A stretch of 64,000 bases of DNA from Streptomyces sp. NRRL S-31 (GTDB lineage: Bacteria > Actinomycetota > Actinomycetes > Streptomycetales > Streptomycetaceae): positions 41,370 to 105,369 of the forward strand of contig NZ_JOCB01000015.1 of NCBI RefSeq assembly GCF_000718775.1, given 5' to 3'. The position numbers and the translations under genes were made by a program. Positions 26,323 through 35,941 of the stretch are shown here, piece by piece. Position 1 is the stretch's first letter. Each line of letters begins with the position of its first letter. The notes under the pieces are model-generated. The model was not told the DNA's origin. It made no database searches and worked only from the letters and a program-made list of their open reading frames with translations.

Positions 26323-27672
26323 TCACTTCTTTACACGAACAGTCTTGGTGGACCGGGTCTCCAGAGTCATCTCGTCGACCTCCGCGACCCTCGTCTTCAA
26401 CCGCACAGTACCTGTCGCCGCGTCGACCACGTCCACCACCTTCGCAAGCAGTTTCGCAGTATCCGCGTTCCCCGACGCGTTCGCGAGCTGAACAGCGCGC
26501 CCCAGTTTGGCCGTTGCTCCATCGAGGTCACCGACTTTGCGGAGATCCAGCCCTTTCCGGATGACCTGTGCCAGTTCGGCCTGCCCGGTGTAGTGGGCGA
26601 CTTGGGGGCTGATCGCGGTGGAGGCCGCCATGTCGTCGGTCCACACCGCCCGTACCAGCCCCTGCGTGCCGGGGTGCGGCGTGCCGGTGGTGTCCCCGGG
26701 CTGCGGCACCACCAGGGAGACCCGCGCGGCCAGCATCTCCCGGCCGAGCCCGGCCGGCGGGACCGTCAGGCCCAGGTGGTAGTCGCGGGACTCGTCGCCC
26801 CAGGACCCGGTCGGGTAGTCCCCGGCGCGCGCCCCGGCATCGACACGGCGGGCGGTCAGGTCCGCCACGCTCGGCGCGACTTGCTTGACGAACCGGATCG
26901 TCGCGCCCGCCGGCGTCCACACCCGCAGGGAGACGCCGGCGACCTCCTTGCCCATCGCCGTCTCCATCATCCGCGTGAAGTCGGCGGCGAGGTCCGCCGG
27001 ATCGGCGACGATGTCGGCGGTGCCGAGCAGCGCGGTGGCCACGGCTGTGACTTCTTTCACGTCCCAGTCGGTGCCCACACCGCGCGCGTCACAGGTGAAC
27101 CGGCCGGCGCACGCCTCCAGCGTGGCCCTCAGGTCCTGCGGCGACTCGTGCTCGTTGCGGCCGTCGGTGAGCAGGATGCCGTGCCGGATGGTGACGTCCG
27201 CGGTGGACAGCAGCCGGTCGGCCAGCCGCAGCCAGGTTCCGATGGCCGTGCCGCCGCCAGCGCGCAGCCGGCGCAGCGCCCGCTTGGCCTGGTCACGGGT
27301 GACCGCGTCGGCGACCGCCAGCCGCCCACCGCCCGGGTAGACCTCCTTGGCCAGGTGCGTGCCGTCGATCACCGCGAAGTGCGTGCCGTCGCGCAGGGTG
27401 TCGATCGCGGCGGCCGTGGCCTCCCGGGCGCTGCGCATCTTGGCCGCCGGGTGGTCCATGGAGCCGGAGCAGTCGACCATGAGCGCCACGGCGGCGGACG
27501 GCCGCCCGTCCGGCGCGTACCCGGACGCGGGGACCGCGCGGCCGGTGGTGCCGCCGCCGGTCGCGGTCACCGTGACGATGGCGTCGACCTCGGTGCCGCC
27601 CTCGGGCAGGTACGCGTTCTGGTAGACGTCCACCGAGAACCGCGGCACGTTCGACTTCGCGAAATCGGCCAT
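26323..27672 (-). CDS. VWA-domain protein
   Basis: A 449-residue protein with a von Willebrand A domain from about residue 60 to 250. The metal-ion-dependent adhesion site is intact: Asp67, Ser69 and Ser71 in MVDCSGSMDHP, with Thr in GGGTAIGTWL and Asp in LLTDGRNEHES. The C-terminal part has a helical tail (DLDGATAKLGRAVQL). It belongs to an actinobacterial family found beside PknG-type kinases. The start used is ATG 27672; ATG 27684 and GTG 27693 are in frame. Its role in the operon is unknown; VWA proteins usually scaffold complexes. Confidence 0.88.
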   Translation of the reverse strand: MADFAKSNVPRFSVDVYQNAYLPEGGTEVDAIVTVTATGGGTTGRAVPASGYAPDGRPSAAVALMVDCSGSMDHPAAKMRSAREATAAAIDTLRDGTHFAVIDGTHLAKEVYPGGGRLAVADAVTRDQAKRALRRLRAGGGTAIGTWLRLADRLLSTADVTIRHGILLTDGRNEHESPQDLRATLEACAGRFTCDARGVGTDWDVKEVTAVATALLGTADIVADPADLAADFTRMMETAMGKEVAGVSLRVWTPAGATIRFVKQVAPSVADLTARRVDAGARAGDYPTGSWGDESRDYHLGLTVPPAGLGREMLAARVSLVVPQPGDTTGTPHPGTQGLVRAVWTDDMAASTAISPQVAHYTGQAELAQVIRKGLDLRKVGDLDGATAKLGRAVQLANASGNADTAKLLAKVVDVVDAATGTVRLKTRVAEVDEMTLETRSTKTVRVKK

Positions 27673-27784
27673 GCTGGATCGCATCCCCCTCACACCCCGC
27701 GCGCGGGGCGGTCACTGTGGGCGGACCGGTCCCCTCCGGTCCGCCCCGGCTTCCCCGTGCCGTGCTCCGCGGGCCCTACGGCCC

Positions 27785-29134
27785 TCAGGCCGATCCTGCC
27801 CCCGGCGGCGGCGCCGGGAACGGCAGGACCGCCACTGTTACGTTGTCGTGGCCCCCGCCGTCCAGGGCGTGCCCGACCAGCACCCGGGCGCTGTGCAGCG
27901 GGCGGGCCGCCGCGTCCGCCGGGAGCACCTCGGCCATCTCCTCGGCCGTCTCGGCGTAGTTCCACAGCCCGTCGGTGCACACCACCACCGCGCCGGGCCG
28001 GTCCGGCTTGAACGACGCGGTGTGCGGTTCCAGTTCGTAGGCGTCCGCGCCGAGCCAGCCGGTGATCGCGTGGGCACGCTCGTCGGCGTACGCCTCGGCC
28101 TCGCTCATCAGGCCGGCGGCGACCATCTGCGCGGCCCACGAGTCGTCCTCGGTCAGCCGGGCGGAGGGCGCGCCGCGGTCGGTGGGCACCCAGTAGACGC
28201 GGCTGTCGCCGACCCAGCCGACGACCAGCAGCCCGGGGGTGACCACCGCGCCGACGATGGTGCAGGCCGGGGCGTTCTGGTGCGGGGCCTGCTCGCGGGC
28301 CGTGGCGGGCTCCCCGGCGAGCGCGTCGACCGCCCGCGCGGCGGCGACGATCGCCTCGTGCATCGCCGTCTGCGGGTGGGTGCCGCGCGGCAGCGCGGCC
28401 AGCAGCGTGTCACCGGCCGCCCGGGAGGCGGCCAGGGAGGCGTCGTCGGGGCGGGTCGCGGAGGACACGCCGTCGCAGACGATCGCCATCGCCACCGGGG
28501 TGCCGTCGGGCAGCGTGGTGTGGCCGACGGCGAACGCGTCCTCGTTGCGGTGGTGGCGCAGTCCGCGGTCGCTGACGGCGGCGACCGGACCCGACTCCCG
28601 CTCCAGGTGGTCGCGTTCGCGGGGCTGGGCGTGCCCGCAGTTCTCGCAGTAGCCGTCGCCGTCCACCCGGCCCGCCCGGCAGGCCACGCACAGCCGCGCC
28701 GGATCGGCCGGGGCGGCAGGAGCGGTGGCGCCGGCGGCCAGGCGCGGGTCCGGTGCCTGGGCCGGGTCCGGTGCCTGGAGCGGGTATTCGTCGGGTACCT
28801 GCGGCCGGTCGAACCGCACCCCGGAACCGGCGGTCTGCCCGGCCCCGGGCTGGTGCCCGTGCAGCGGCGTGTCGCCCGAGTCGGTGCCCGGCAGGTCCGT
28901 CGGCAGGTGCACCCCGGGCGGGGCGCCGGAACCGGCCGGTTCCGGGGCGGGCCAGTCCGCGCCGGAGCCGGGCGGGCCGGAGCCGGTCATGGGGAGCGTC
29001 GGATGGTCCCGCGGCGGTACGGACACCGCCGAGAGGTCGTATCCGCACGCTCCGCAGAACAGGTCACCCGGCTCCACGGGCTCCGCGCAGCTCGGGCACT
29101 TCGGCAGTGCGGACTGCCGGGGAATCTGCGACAT
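27785..29134 (-). CDS. PP2C-family Ser/Thr phosphatase with zinc ribbons
   Basis: A 449-residue protein. Two zinc ribbons come first: one at residues 13-32 (CPSC...CGAC) and one near 150-170 (CVAC...CENC). The PP2C domain follows with SDRGLRHHRNEDAF, the metal-binding CDGVSS, GWVGDSRVYW, CTDGLWNY and HDNVTVAV, so all catalytic Asp positions are present. It should reverse phosphorylation by the adjacent kinase. The start lies 4 bases after the kinase TAA stop, showing a tight operon. The twin-ribbon arrangement recurs in the kinase and the FHA protein, which suggests they share a binding partner. Confidence 0.92.
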   Translation of the reverse strand: MSQIPRQSALPKCPSCAEPVEPGDLFCGACGYDLSAVSVPPRDHPTLPMTGSGPPGSGADWPAPEPAGSGAPPGVHLPTDLPGTDSGDTPLHGHQPGAGQTAGSGVRFDRPQVPDEYPLQAPDPAQAPDPRLAAGATAPAAPADPARLCVACRAGRVDGDGYCENCGHAQPRERDHLERESGPVAAVSDRGLRHHRNEDAFAVGHTTLPDGTPVAMAIVCDGVSSATRPDDASLAASRAAGDTLLAALPRGTHPQTAMHEAIVAAARAVDALAGEPATAREQAPHQNAPACTIVGAVVTPGLLVVGWVGDSRVYWVPTDRGAPSARLTEDDSWAAQMVAAGLMSEAEAYADERAHAITGWLGADAYELEPHTASFKPDRPGAVVVCTDGLWNYAETAEEMAEVLPADAAARPLHSARVLVGHALDGGGHDNVTVAVLPFPAPPPGAGSA

Positions 29135-29138
29135 CGAC

Positions 29139-31616
29139 TTACACCCACGTCCGGGGGCGGTAACGGTTGGCCCGTTCCACCAGCTCGATCCTCTCCTGAC
29201 CGCCGGGCGCCAGCCGGGCCAGCGCGCGGTAGGCGCGCTCCAGTCCGAAGCGCAGCCCCCGCTCGTCCAGTCCGCTGCCCAGCAGCACCCGGCCTCCGGC
29301 GGCGGGACCGGTGTCCTGACCCCCGGAGAGTATCCAGTCCAGCGCGCCGCCGAGCACTTCCGCCGACAACCGCTCGTGCCGGACCGGGTCCAGACCGTAC
29401 GCCTGGAGCGCTTCGATCTGACCGGCGGCGGCCGTCAGGTCGTCCAGGAACGGTACGTCCCCGGGGCTCGCCGTGCGCTGTCTGAGCCGGGCCCGGACGG
29501 CGGCGACCCGGGCGGCCGTGTAGTGGATCGACGTCTCCGGCACCGACTCCAGCACCGCCACGGCACCCCGCCGGTCCCCGGCCGCGAGCCGCACCCGGGC
29601 CAGGGCGAACGCGGCGCTGACGAAGCCCGGGTCGGTCGTCCACACCAGCCGGTAGTACTCGGCCGCGTTGTCCGGCTGGCCCAGCACCTCGGCGCACAGG
29701 CCGAGCGCCAGCTTGGGCGCGGTCTCGCCGGGGAAGGCGTCGTAGATCGCGTCGAAGGCCGACGCGGCGCCCTCGAAGTCGCCGGTGACCAGGGCGGTCA
29801 CGCCCCGGTGCCACACCACGCGCCAGTCGTCGGGCCGCTCCTCGTCCAGCCGGGCCATGCCCCTCAGCGCGCCCCGGTGGTCGCCGGCCTCCAACCGGGC
29901 GCGGACCTGCCGCAGCCGGGTCTCCACGGTCTGCTCGGGCGCCGCGGCCAGCGCGCCGATCAGCTCGGCCGGCGCGGAGGCCGGCAGGCCCGCCAGGAAA
30001 CCGGCATCGGGGTCGGCCGGGTCGACCAGCGGGACCGGCAGGGCGAGCGCGGCGGACGCGATGCCGACGGGCTCGACGAGCGCCGCCGGGGCAGGCGCGG
30101 CGACGGCGCTCCCCGTCTCTCCCGCCTTCCCGGCCTTCCTCGCCTTCCCGGCCGGTCGTGCCCCCAGCCGGGACACGTCCCCGGTCAGCCGCGGGAACAG
30201 CTCGGTGTCGGTCACCCGCACCTCGGGCCCGAACAGCGTCGACAGCGCGGGCCGCGCCTGCCCGGTCCGGAGCGAGACGACCTCGCGCAGCACCCCCGTC
30301 AGCTGCTCGGCCATCTCCTGCGCGGAGGCGAACCGACGGGCTGGGTCCGGCTCGGTGGCGCGCACCAGGAGCCGGTAGAAGGACTCGTAGCGGCGGAAGA
30401 CCTCGATGGTGTCGGGGTCGGGCAGGGAGTCGGCGTAGACGGTCGTGTAGCCCTGGAAGTCGAAGGTGAGCACCGCGAGGGTGCGGCCCACCGTGTACAG
30501 GTCGCTGGCGACCGACGGGCCGGTCTCGGCGACCTCCGGCGCCTGGTAGCCGATCGTGCCGTAGATGGCCGACTCCTCGTCGTCCGTCCGGCGCACGGCA
30601 CCCATGTCGATCAGCTTGAGCTGGTCCTCGCTCTGGATGGCGTTGTCGACCTTGAAGTCGCAGTACAGCAGGTTCCGGCTGTGCAGGTGGCCGAGCGCCT
30701 CCAGGGCCTCGATGCCGTACGCGCACGCCTGTTCCACCGGCAGCGGGTCACGCCGGCCGTCCGGCGCCCGCCGGGCGTTGGCGATCTCCTTCAGCGACTT
30801 GCCGCCGACGTACTCCATGACGATGTAGCCGTCGAGGGAGCCGGTGCGCTGGTCCAGGTGTTCCACGAAGTTGTAGATCCGCACGATGTTGGCGTGCTCG
30901 ATCTCCGCGAGGAAGCGCCGCTCGGAGATCGCCGCCGCCATCGCGTCCTGGTCGCCGGTGTCCAGCAGGCCCTTGAGCACCACCCAGCGGTCGGAGACGG
31001 CCCGGTCCACGGCGAGGTAGATCCACCCCAGTCCGCCGTGCGCGAGGCAGCCCGCGACCTCGTACTGGCCGTGCACGATGTCCCCGGCCTTCAGCTTGGG
31101 CACGAAGGAGTAGGGGTGCCCGCACTTGGTGCAGAAGCCCTCCGTACGGCCCGGCCGGTCGCCCCGGGCCCGGCCCACCGGCACCCCGCAGTCCGCCCGC
31201 GAGCAGAACCGCCTGCGCTCGGGCACCTCCGGGTCGGCGAGCACCATCGCCCGCGGGTCGGGCCGCGGCACCTGCGGCACGGAGACCAGCCCGGCGCCCA
31301 GCCGGCCGCGCGTGGAGGCGCCGGACGAGGCACCCGAGCCGCGCACCGACACCGAGCGGCCCGTGGGCTTCCCCGACACCGACCGGGACAGCCGCCCGGA
31401 GACCGAGCGGCGCGACCTCGACACCGACGACGACGTGCCGGAGCCGCCGCCCCCCGGGCTCCCGGTGATCCCGGTGGCCGGCGAGGCCACCGTCCCGTTC
31501 GCGGACACCACCGGCGCCAGACCGCACGTGCCGCAGTACAGCTCGCCGCCGCCGACGTCCTCGTAGCCGCCCCCGCAGCCCGGTCGCTGGCAGGTCTGCC
31601 CCGGCCGACCCTTCAC
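29139..31616 (-). CDS. pknG: PknG-like Ser/Thr protein kinase with rubredoxin-like and TPR regions
   Basis: An 825-residue cytoplasmic kinase with no membrane helix. A first zinc ribbon (CQRPGCG...CGTCG) and a Ser/Arg-rich linker precede a rubredoxin-like pair of Cys motifs at about 137-165 (CSRADCG, CTKCGHP) as in mycobacterial PknG. The kinase domain spans about 176-430; the catalytic loop reads YCDFKVDN in place of HRD, again PknG-like, followed by LIDMGAV (DFG position). Residues 540-825 are TPR-type helices. The GTG start overlaps the previous stop by 4 bases. In Mycobacterium PknG controls 2-oxoglutarate flux in response to amino acids sensed by GlnH/GlnX, both of which have homologues just upstream here. 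Confidence 0.93.
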   Translation of the reverse strand: MKGRPGQTCQRPGCGGGYEDVGGGELYCGTCGLAPVVSANGTVASPATGITGSPGGGGSGTSSSVSRSRRSVSGRLSRSVSGKPTGRSVSVRGSGASSGASTRGRLGAGLVSVPQVPRPDPRAMVLADPEVPERRRFCSRADCGVPVGRARGDRPGRTEGFCTKCGHPYSFVPKLKAGDIVHGQYEVAGCLAHGGLGWIYLAVDRAVSDRWVVLKGLLDTGDQDAMAAAISERRFLAEIEHANIVRIYNFVEHLDQRTGSLDGYIVMEYVGGKSLKEIANARRAPDGRRDPLPVEQACAYGIEALEALGHLHSRNLLYCDFKVDNAIQSEDQLKLIDMGAVRRTDDEESAIYGTIGYQAPEVAETGPSVASDLYTVGRTLAVLTFDFQGYTTVYADSLPDPDTIEVFRRYESFYRLLVRATEPDPARRFASAQEMAEQLTGVLREVVSLRTGQARPALSTLFGPEVRVTDTELFPRLTGDVSRLGARPAGKARKAGKAGETGSAVAAPAPAALVEPVGIASAALALPVPLVDPADPDAGFLAGLPASAPAELIGALAAAPEQTVETRLRQVRARLEAGDHRGALRGMARLDEERPDDWRVVWHRGVTALVTGDFEGAASAFDAIYDAFPGETAPKLALGLCAEVLGQPDNAAEYYRLVWTTDPGFVSAAFALARVRLAAGDRRGAVAVLESVPETSIHYTAARVAAVRARLRQRTASPGDVPFLDDLTAAAGQIEALQAYGLDPVRHERLSAEVLGGALDWILSGGQDTGPAAGGRVLLGSGLDERGLRFGLERAYRALARLAPGGQERIELVERANRYRPRTWV

Positions 31617-32890
31617 CGGTCCCCCTCGTGGTCCTGCGGCGCGCCCCCGCCGCCGAGCAGCTCGGCCGCCGCCCGCTGGTAGCGCAGCACGGCCTGCTCG
31701 GCCACCCGCAGGTCGCAGGGCGCGCTCCACAGCATGCGGCGGGCCGCGTCGTACCGCTCGATCAGCAGCGGGTCCTCGGCGAGGCCGTGCCGGGCGACCT
31801 TCGCCCGGTAGGCGTCGAGCCGGCCGCGCAGCTCGGCGCGGACCGCGAGCGGAGCGGTGACCTCGCTCAACGACTCGCGGGCGCGCAGCAGTTCGTCCTC
31901 CGCCTTGCGTTCCAGGGACTCCAGCAGCGGGGAGAGCCGGTGCCACTGGGCCTGCCTGCGGTACTCGGCGGCGGTCGCCAGCTGCTCCTGGAGCACGGTC
32001 GGCGGCCCGCTCACCACCGGCACCTCGGTCGCGGCGATCTTCGCCAGCACCTCGCCGCGCGCGGTCCGGGCCTCGGCGAGGGTGCGATCCGCGCGCGAGA
32101 GGACGTCCCGCAGCCGGATCAGCCGCGCCTCCGCGTCCTGGCGGACCGTCAGCACGGCGTCGATCTCCCGGCGCACGTCCTCCAGGGCGCGCGCCTCGCG
32201 GTCGTACACCGTCGTGTCCGGGCGTCCGCCGCCGGGCGCCGAACTGCCCTCGGCCGGCACCCAGAAGGCGAGCGGGTCGGAGACGACGTCCTCGCGCAGC
32301 CGGGTCAGCGTGCGGGTGATCCGCTCCAGGTCGTCACCGGCCGGGTGCTCGCCGGGACGCACGCCGACGGAGTGCGCGAGGCCCCGGGTGCGCTGGAGTT
32401 CCGCGGCGAGCAGATCGATCCGCGCGGGCAGCGCCGACCACACCGCGTCGGCGGCGACGACCAGGTCCAGGCTGGTCGCGTACAGCTCGTTCATCCGGTC
32501 GACCAGCGCCGACAGCGAGAACGTCTCGCTCAGCCGGCCGTTCGCGCCCCCGGGGAGGGTCACGCACGCGCCGCGCAGCAGCCCGGTCAGCTCCGCGAGG
32601 TCCTCACGGCTGGACCAGCGGCGCCGGGCGCGGATCTCGCGGGCGTCGCGCAGGGCGGCCGTGTAGGCGTCGAAGTACGTCCACAGCCGGGTGATCCGCT
32701 CCTCCGCGGCCCGCCAGCGTTCCCGGGTGACACCGGTCAGTTCGGCGCCTTCGAGGAGTCTGCGGCCCGCGTGGTCCTGGAGGGCCAGCAGCGAGGTCTC
32801 GATCGCCTCGTGCTCCTGGCCGAGCCGCGCCAGCGCACGGTCCACCTCGTCCCGGTCCATCACCGGCCCGGCGGGGTCCGTGACGCCCAT
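31613..32890 (-). CDS. Coiled-coil protein of the kinase operon
   Basis: A 425-residue soluble protein, almost entirely helical, with long heptad-rich stretches (ITRTLTRLREDVV, REIDAVLTVRQDAEARLIRL, LEDVRREI, ERKAEDELLRARESLSE). There is no signal peptide, membrane helix or enzymatic motif. AGAGGTGATCG precedes ATG 32890. It lies between the GlnH-like and kinase genes and overlaps the kinase start by 4 bases. It has no counterpart in the mycobacterial glnX-glnH-pknG operon that I know of; it may be a scaffold or adaptor. Confidence 0.85.
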   Translation of the reverse strand: MGVTDPAGPVMDRDEVDRALARLGQEHEAIETSLLALQDHAGRRLLEGAELTGVTRERWRAAEERITRLWTYFDAYTAALRDAREIRARRRWSSREDLAELTGLLRGACVTLPGGANGRLSETFSLSALVDRMNELYATSLDLVVAADAVWSALPARIDLLAAELQRTRGLAHSVGVRPGEHPAGDDLERITRTLTRLREDVVSDPLAFWVPAEGSSAPGGGRPDTTVYDREARALEDVRREIDAVLTVRQDAEARLIRLRDVLSRADRTLAEARTARGEVLAKIAATEVPVVSGPPTVLQEQLATAAEYRRQAQWHRLSPLLESLERKAEDELLRARESLSEVTAPLAVRAELRGRLDAYRAKVARHGLAEDPLLIERYDAARRMLWSAPCDLRVAEQAVLRYQRAAAELLGGGGAPQDHEGDR

Positions 32891-32931
32891 CGATCACCTC
32901 TCGCTCGCTGTCTGTTCCGGTCGGCCGCGGT

Positions 32932-33963
32932 TCAACTGCCGCGCAGGTACCGCGGCGCGGGCGGTTCCGACGGCGCCGGATCCCTGCCCAGTGTCGCCGA
33001 CAGCCAGTCGTCGTACGACGACTGCCAGCCGTGCGCGCGATAGTCCACCAGGACGCGGTTGACCCGGCGTACCAGATCGTCGGCGTCCTGCTTCATCGCC
33101 ACGCCGTAGTACTCGGTCGTGAACGCCTCGCCCTTCAGTTCGACGGTCGGGTCCTGGGCGGCCTGGCTCGCGGCGAGGGCGCCGTCGGTCACCACCGCGT
33201 CCACCTCGCCGAGTTGCAGCCGGACCAGGCAGTCCAGCTGGTTCGGGACGGTGGCGGAGATGTCGGTGGAGGCGGGCAGCCGGCCGGCCTTCCGGTCGGC
33301 GTCCAGCTTGGCGTACGCGGTCGAACCGGTCGCCGTGCACACCTTCTTGTGCGCCAGCGAGCCGTCGTAGCCCGTGACGGGGGATGACTTGGGCGCGAGG
33401 ACCTGCTGCCCGGTCTTGAAGTACGGCGCGGAGAAGGCCACGTGCCGCAGCCGGTCACAGGTGATCGTCATGGTCCGGACGACCATGTCCACGCGCCCGT
33501 CCTGGATCGCCGGGATGCGCTGGCTGGTCGGGATCGCCTTGAACTGCACCGCGTCCGGGTCGCCGAGGATGTCCTGCGCTATCCGGTGCACGAGGTCGAT
33601 GTCGAAGCCCTCCAGCCGGGCGCCCTCGGTGTTGGGGTTGCGGTACCCCCAGCGGTAGCTGTTCTGGTCGACGCCGACGACCAGCTTGCGCCTGGCGCCC
33701 GGCCGGGCCTTGATGGCGTCGATCGTCGGGCCGTCGGCGCCGGACGGGGCGAGCGTCCGCCGGTGCGCCTCGGCGTCCACGCAGTCGTCGAGCCGGGCCT
33801 GGGTGCCCGCGGCGGTCCGCTGCCCGGCCCGGCCGGGCGCGCCCGGCGCCGTCTGGGTGCACGGCAGCAGCAGGACGAAGGCCAGCGCCAGCGCGCACAG
33901 CACCGCCATCGCGGCGACCCCGCCCCAGCCCCGCAGGCGGACCCGTGCACGGCTCACGTACAT
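32932..33963 (-). CDS. GlnH-like solute-binding protein
   Basis: A 343-residue protein. An N-terminal hydrophobic segment (about residues 13-33, VAAMAVLCALALAFVLLLP) ends at CTQTAP, a near-lipobox, so it is probably a lipoprotein or anchored protein. The rest is the type 3 solute-binding fold for amino acids: KLVVGVDQNSYRWGYRNP, EGFDIDLVHRIAQDI, VDMVVRTMTITCDR, and AVVTDGALAASQ. It should present an amino acid, such as Asp or Glu, to the GlnX-like sensor. No transporter permease is nearby, so it signals rather than transports. ATG 33963; 14 bases after the GlnX-like gene. Confidence 0.9.
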   Translation of the reverse strand: MYVSRARVRLRGWGGVAAMAVLCALALAFVLLLPCTQTAPGAPGRAGQRTAAGTQARLDDCVDAEAHRRTLAPSGADGPTIDAIKARPGARRKLVVGVDQNSYRWGYRNPNTEGARLEGFDIDLVHRIAQDILGDPDAVQFKAIPTSQRIPAIQDGRVDMVVRTMTITCDRLRHVAFSAPYFKTGQQVLAPKSSPVTGYDGSLAHKKVCTATGSTAYAKLDADRKAGRLPASTDISATVPNQLDCLVRLQLGEVDAVVTDGALAASQAAQDPTVELKGEAFTTEYYGVAMKQDADDLVRRVNRVLVDYRAHGWQSSYDDWLSATLGRDPAPSEPPAPRYLRGS

Positions 33964-33977
33964 CGCCCTGTCCCTCG

Positions 33978-35435
33978 TCACCGGTACTCCGAAAGTCTGC
34001 GGCCGATGCCGGCGACGGCGCCGGCCGCGCCGAGCACCGTGAGGACGACGGCGCCGGCCGGCAGCCCGGTCATGGCGTCCCGTCCGTCCGAGGCCGCCTG
34101 CTGGAACCGGGCCCGCTCGTGGGCGATGGCCCGGGCGAGACCGCGGTCGACGCCGTCGAAGCACTCGCCGGTCGCGCCCTTCGCACCGATCACCTTGTCC
34201 AGGGCCTGCTGGTAGTTGCCGTTCTCGTCCTCGGCGCGGGCCGAGGCGTGGCGCCGCTTCCATGCCGCCATGTCGTCCTCGGCCGCCTCGACCGGGGCGG
34301 CTCCCGCCCGGTCGTCGGCGAGCCGCGCCGCCGCGGCCAGGCGCTCGCCGAGTACGACCATGTCCTCGTCGAAGTGGTGGTAGTAGGCGTCGTACGTGGT
34401 CCCGTCGACGGTGATGGTCTCCGCGCCCCGCGCCACCAGGCTCAGGTTCTCGTTCCCGCGCGCCTTCAGCGAGGCGATCCGGGCGTCGTGCAGCACGTTG
34501 AGCGACCTGATGCCGTGCTGGTAGGAGCCCTCGAGTCCGGAGCGGGCGACCGCGTGCCCCACGACCAGCCACAGCAGGGCGGCGGTGGTCGCGGCGGTGG
34601 CGGCGACCAGACCGTGGTTGAGGACGCGGTGGGTGCGCCGGTACGTGCGGTGCTGGGCCCAGCCGAGCGCGGCCAGGGCGAGCACCCCGAGCCCGATCGC
34701 CGCCCACGGGTAGGGCGTCGCGTCCGCGTAGTCGGCGTCGAGCCGCCGGTTCTCCGTGGTGTGGAGGTCCTCCGCCGCCGGGAGCATCTCCTTCTGCATC
34801 TTCTCGTTGGCGTACCGCAGATAGGCGCCGCCCACCGGGTAGCCCTGCCGGTTGTACGTCCGGGCCCGCTCGATCAGGCCCTTGTACTCGGGCAGCAGTT
34901 CGTTCAGCCTGGCGATGGTCGTCTCGGAGTCCGATCCCGGTTCGGCGTTGGCGGCGGCGGTGACGAGCCCCGTCGCGGCGGCCCGGACGTCCTTCTCGTA
35001 CCGGTCGCGGGAGCCGGCGTTCTCCTGGCCGCCGGCCAGGAACCCGCTGGACGCGGCCGCGTTGGCGTCGGCCAGCGAGCGGTAGATGCCGGCCGCCCCG
35101 GAGCTGAGCGGCTGGCTGCGGCGCAGCACGTCGTCGGCGGCGGCCGAGCGCGTGCTGGTCTGCCAGGCGGTGACCGCCCCGAACGAGACGACCAGCAGCG
35201 CCAGCACCGCACCGATGATCCGCAGCCGCCCCGGCTCGGTGGTCGCGGCGGCCCGCAGCCGCTCGGCCCCCTCGGCGAAGGCGGTGCGCCGCGCGGGCGG
35301 CACGGCCGGCACGGGCGGCACGGGCGGTCCGGGCTGGGCGGGGATGCCGGGCACGCCGGGGACACCGGGGAAACCGAAGGGGCCGGCGGGACCGGCCGAC
35401 GGCGGCGCCGCGCTGCTCTTCGGCGGGTGTGTCAC
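33978..35435 (-). CDS. GlnX-like membrane sensor
   Basis: A 485-residue membrane protein, first gene of the operon. GGGGGAGG lies just upstream of GTG 35435. A Pro/Gly-rich N-terminus (residues 1-45) precedes helix one (about 71-91, IIGAVLALLVVSFGAVTAW), a roughly 160-residue outer helical domain, two helices close together near 262-280 and 292-315, a second outer domain (about 320-440) and a last helix (455-475). This four-helix plan with two helical outer domains matches mycobacterial GlnX (Rv0412c), which relays the GlnH signal to PknG. No kinase or phosphatase domain is present, so signal transfer must be conformational. Confidence 0.88.
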   Translation of the reverse strand: MTHPPKSSAAPPSAGPAGPFGFPGVPGVPGIPAQPGPPVPPVPAVPPARRTAFAEGAERLRAAATTEPGRLRIIGAVLALLVVSFGAVTAWQTSTRSAAADDVLRRSQPLSSGAAGIYRSLADANAAASSGFLAGGQENAGSRDRYEKDVRAAATGLVTAAANAEPGSDSETTIARLNELLPEYKGLIERARTYNRQGYPVGGAYLRYANEKMQKEMLPAAEDLHTTENRRLDADYADATPYPWAAIGLGVLALAALGWAQHRTYRRTHRVLNHGLVAATAATTAALLWLVVGHAVARSGLEGSYQHGIRSLNVLHDARIASLKARGNENLSLVARGAETITVDGTTYDAYYHHFDEDMVVLGERLAAAARLADDRAGAAPVEAAEDDMAAWKRRHASARAEDENGNYQQALDKVIGAKGATGECFDGVDRGLARAIAHERARFQQAASDGRDAMTGLPAGAVVLTVLGAAGAVAGIGRRLSEYR

Positions 35436-35941
35436 TCGACCTCCCCCATGGTCATCCGTTCGCCGCCCAGTATCTCCGTCCGGACCGGCATCCGCACCGG
35501 CCTTCACGCGATCTTGATCGGATCGCGGCGGGTCCCGCCCATGTAAACGCCGGGCGCGGGTGTTCGGTTCCGGCGGCCGGTCGGGCCGAGGGGCATGGAC
35601 ACGGCGTAGAGGGCCGGGTCCTGCCGCCCACCCGATCAGCGCGGTCGCGGGCGGGCCGGCGAGCCCCGCGCCCGGGCGGCGGGCCGGCCGTCGGCCCACC
35701 ACGTGTCGTGCGGGCCGAGCGCGAGCGCGGCGTCGACGACGGTGATGCCGACGGGCGGCCGGGCAGCCGGTCGGTCGGCGGTGCCGGACGGCGCCCTCCA
35801 GCGGTGCGGGCCGAGCGGGCGGGACTCGTACGCCCGCCGGGTGCGCGCGGTGTCCCTGGCCTGCCCCTGGCCGAGGCGGCGCGGCTCCGAGCGGCTCTCC
35901 CTGAACATCCGGGCCGCTCCGGCCGGCTCCGCCGGCCCCGG
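35436..35941. other. Intergenic region between csnK and the GlnX operon
   Basis: 506 bases. Minus-strand promoter of the sensor operon should lie near its right side of 35436-35560. From 35908 to 35636 (minus) a 90-codon frame starting ATG encodes an Arg/Pro-rich protein with VGITVVDAALALGPHDTWWADG; it has no ribosome site and I cannot support it as a gene. Nothing else is visible. Confidence 0.5.

Noticed and set aside
28725..31682. 985-codon plus-strand frame over the PP2C and PknG genes
   Set aside because: No start signal and no fold; kinase, phosphatase and zinc motifs are all on the minus strand.
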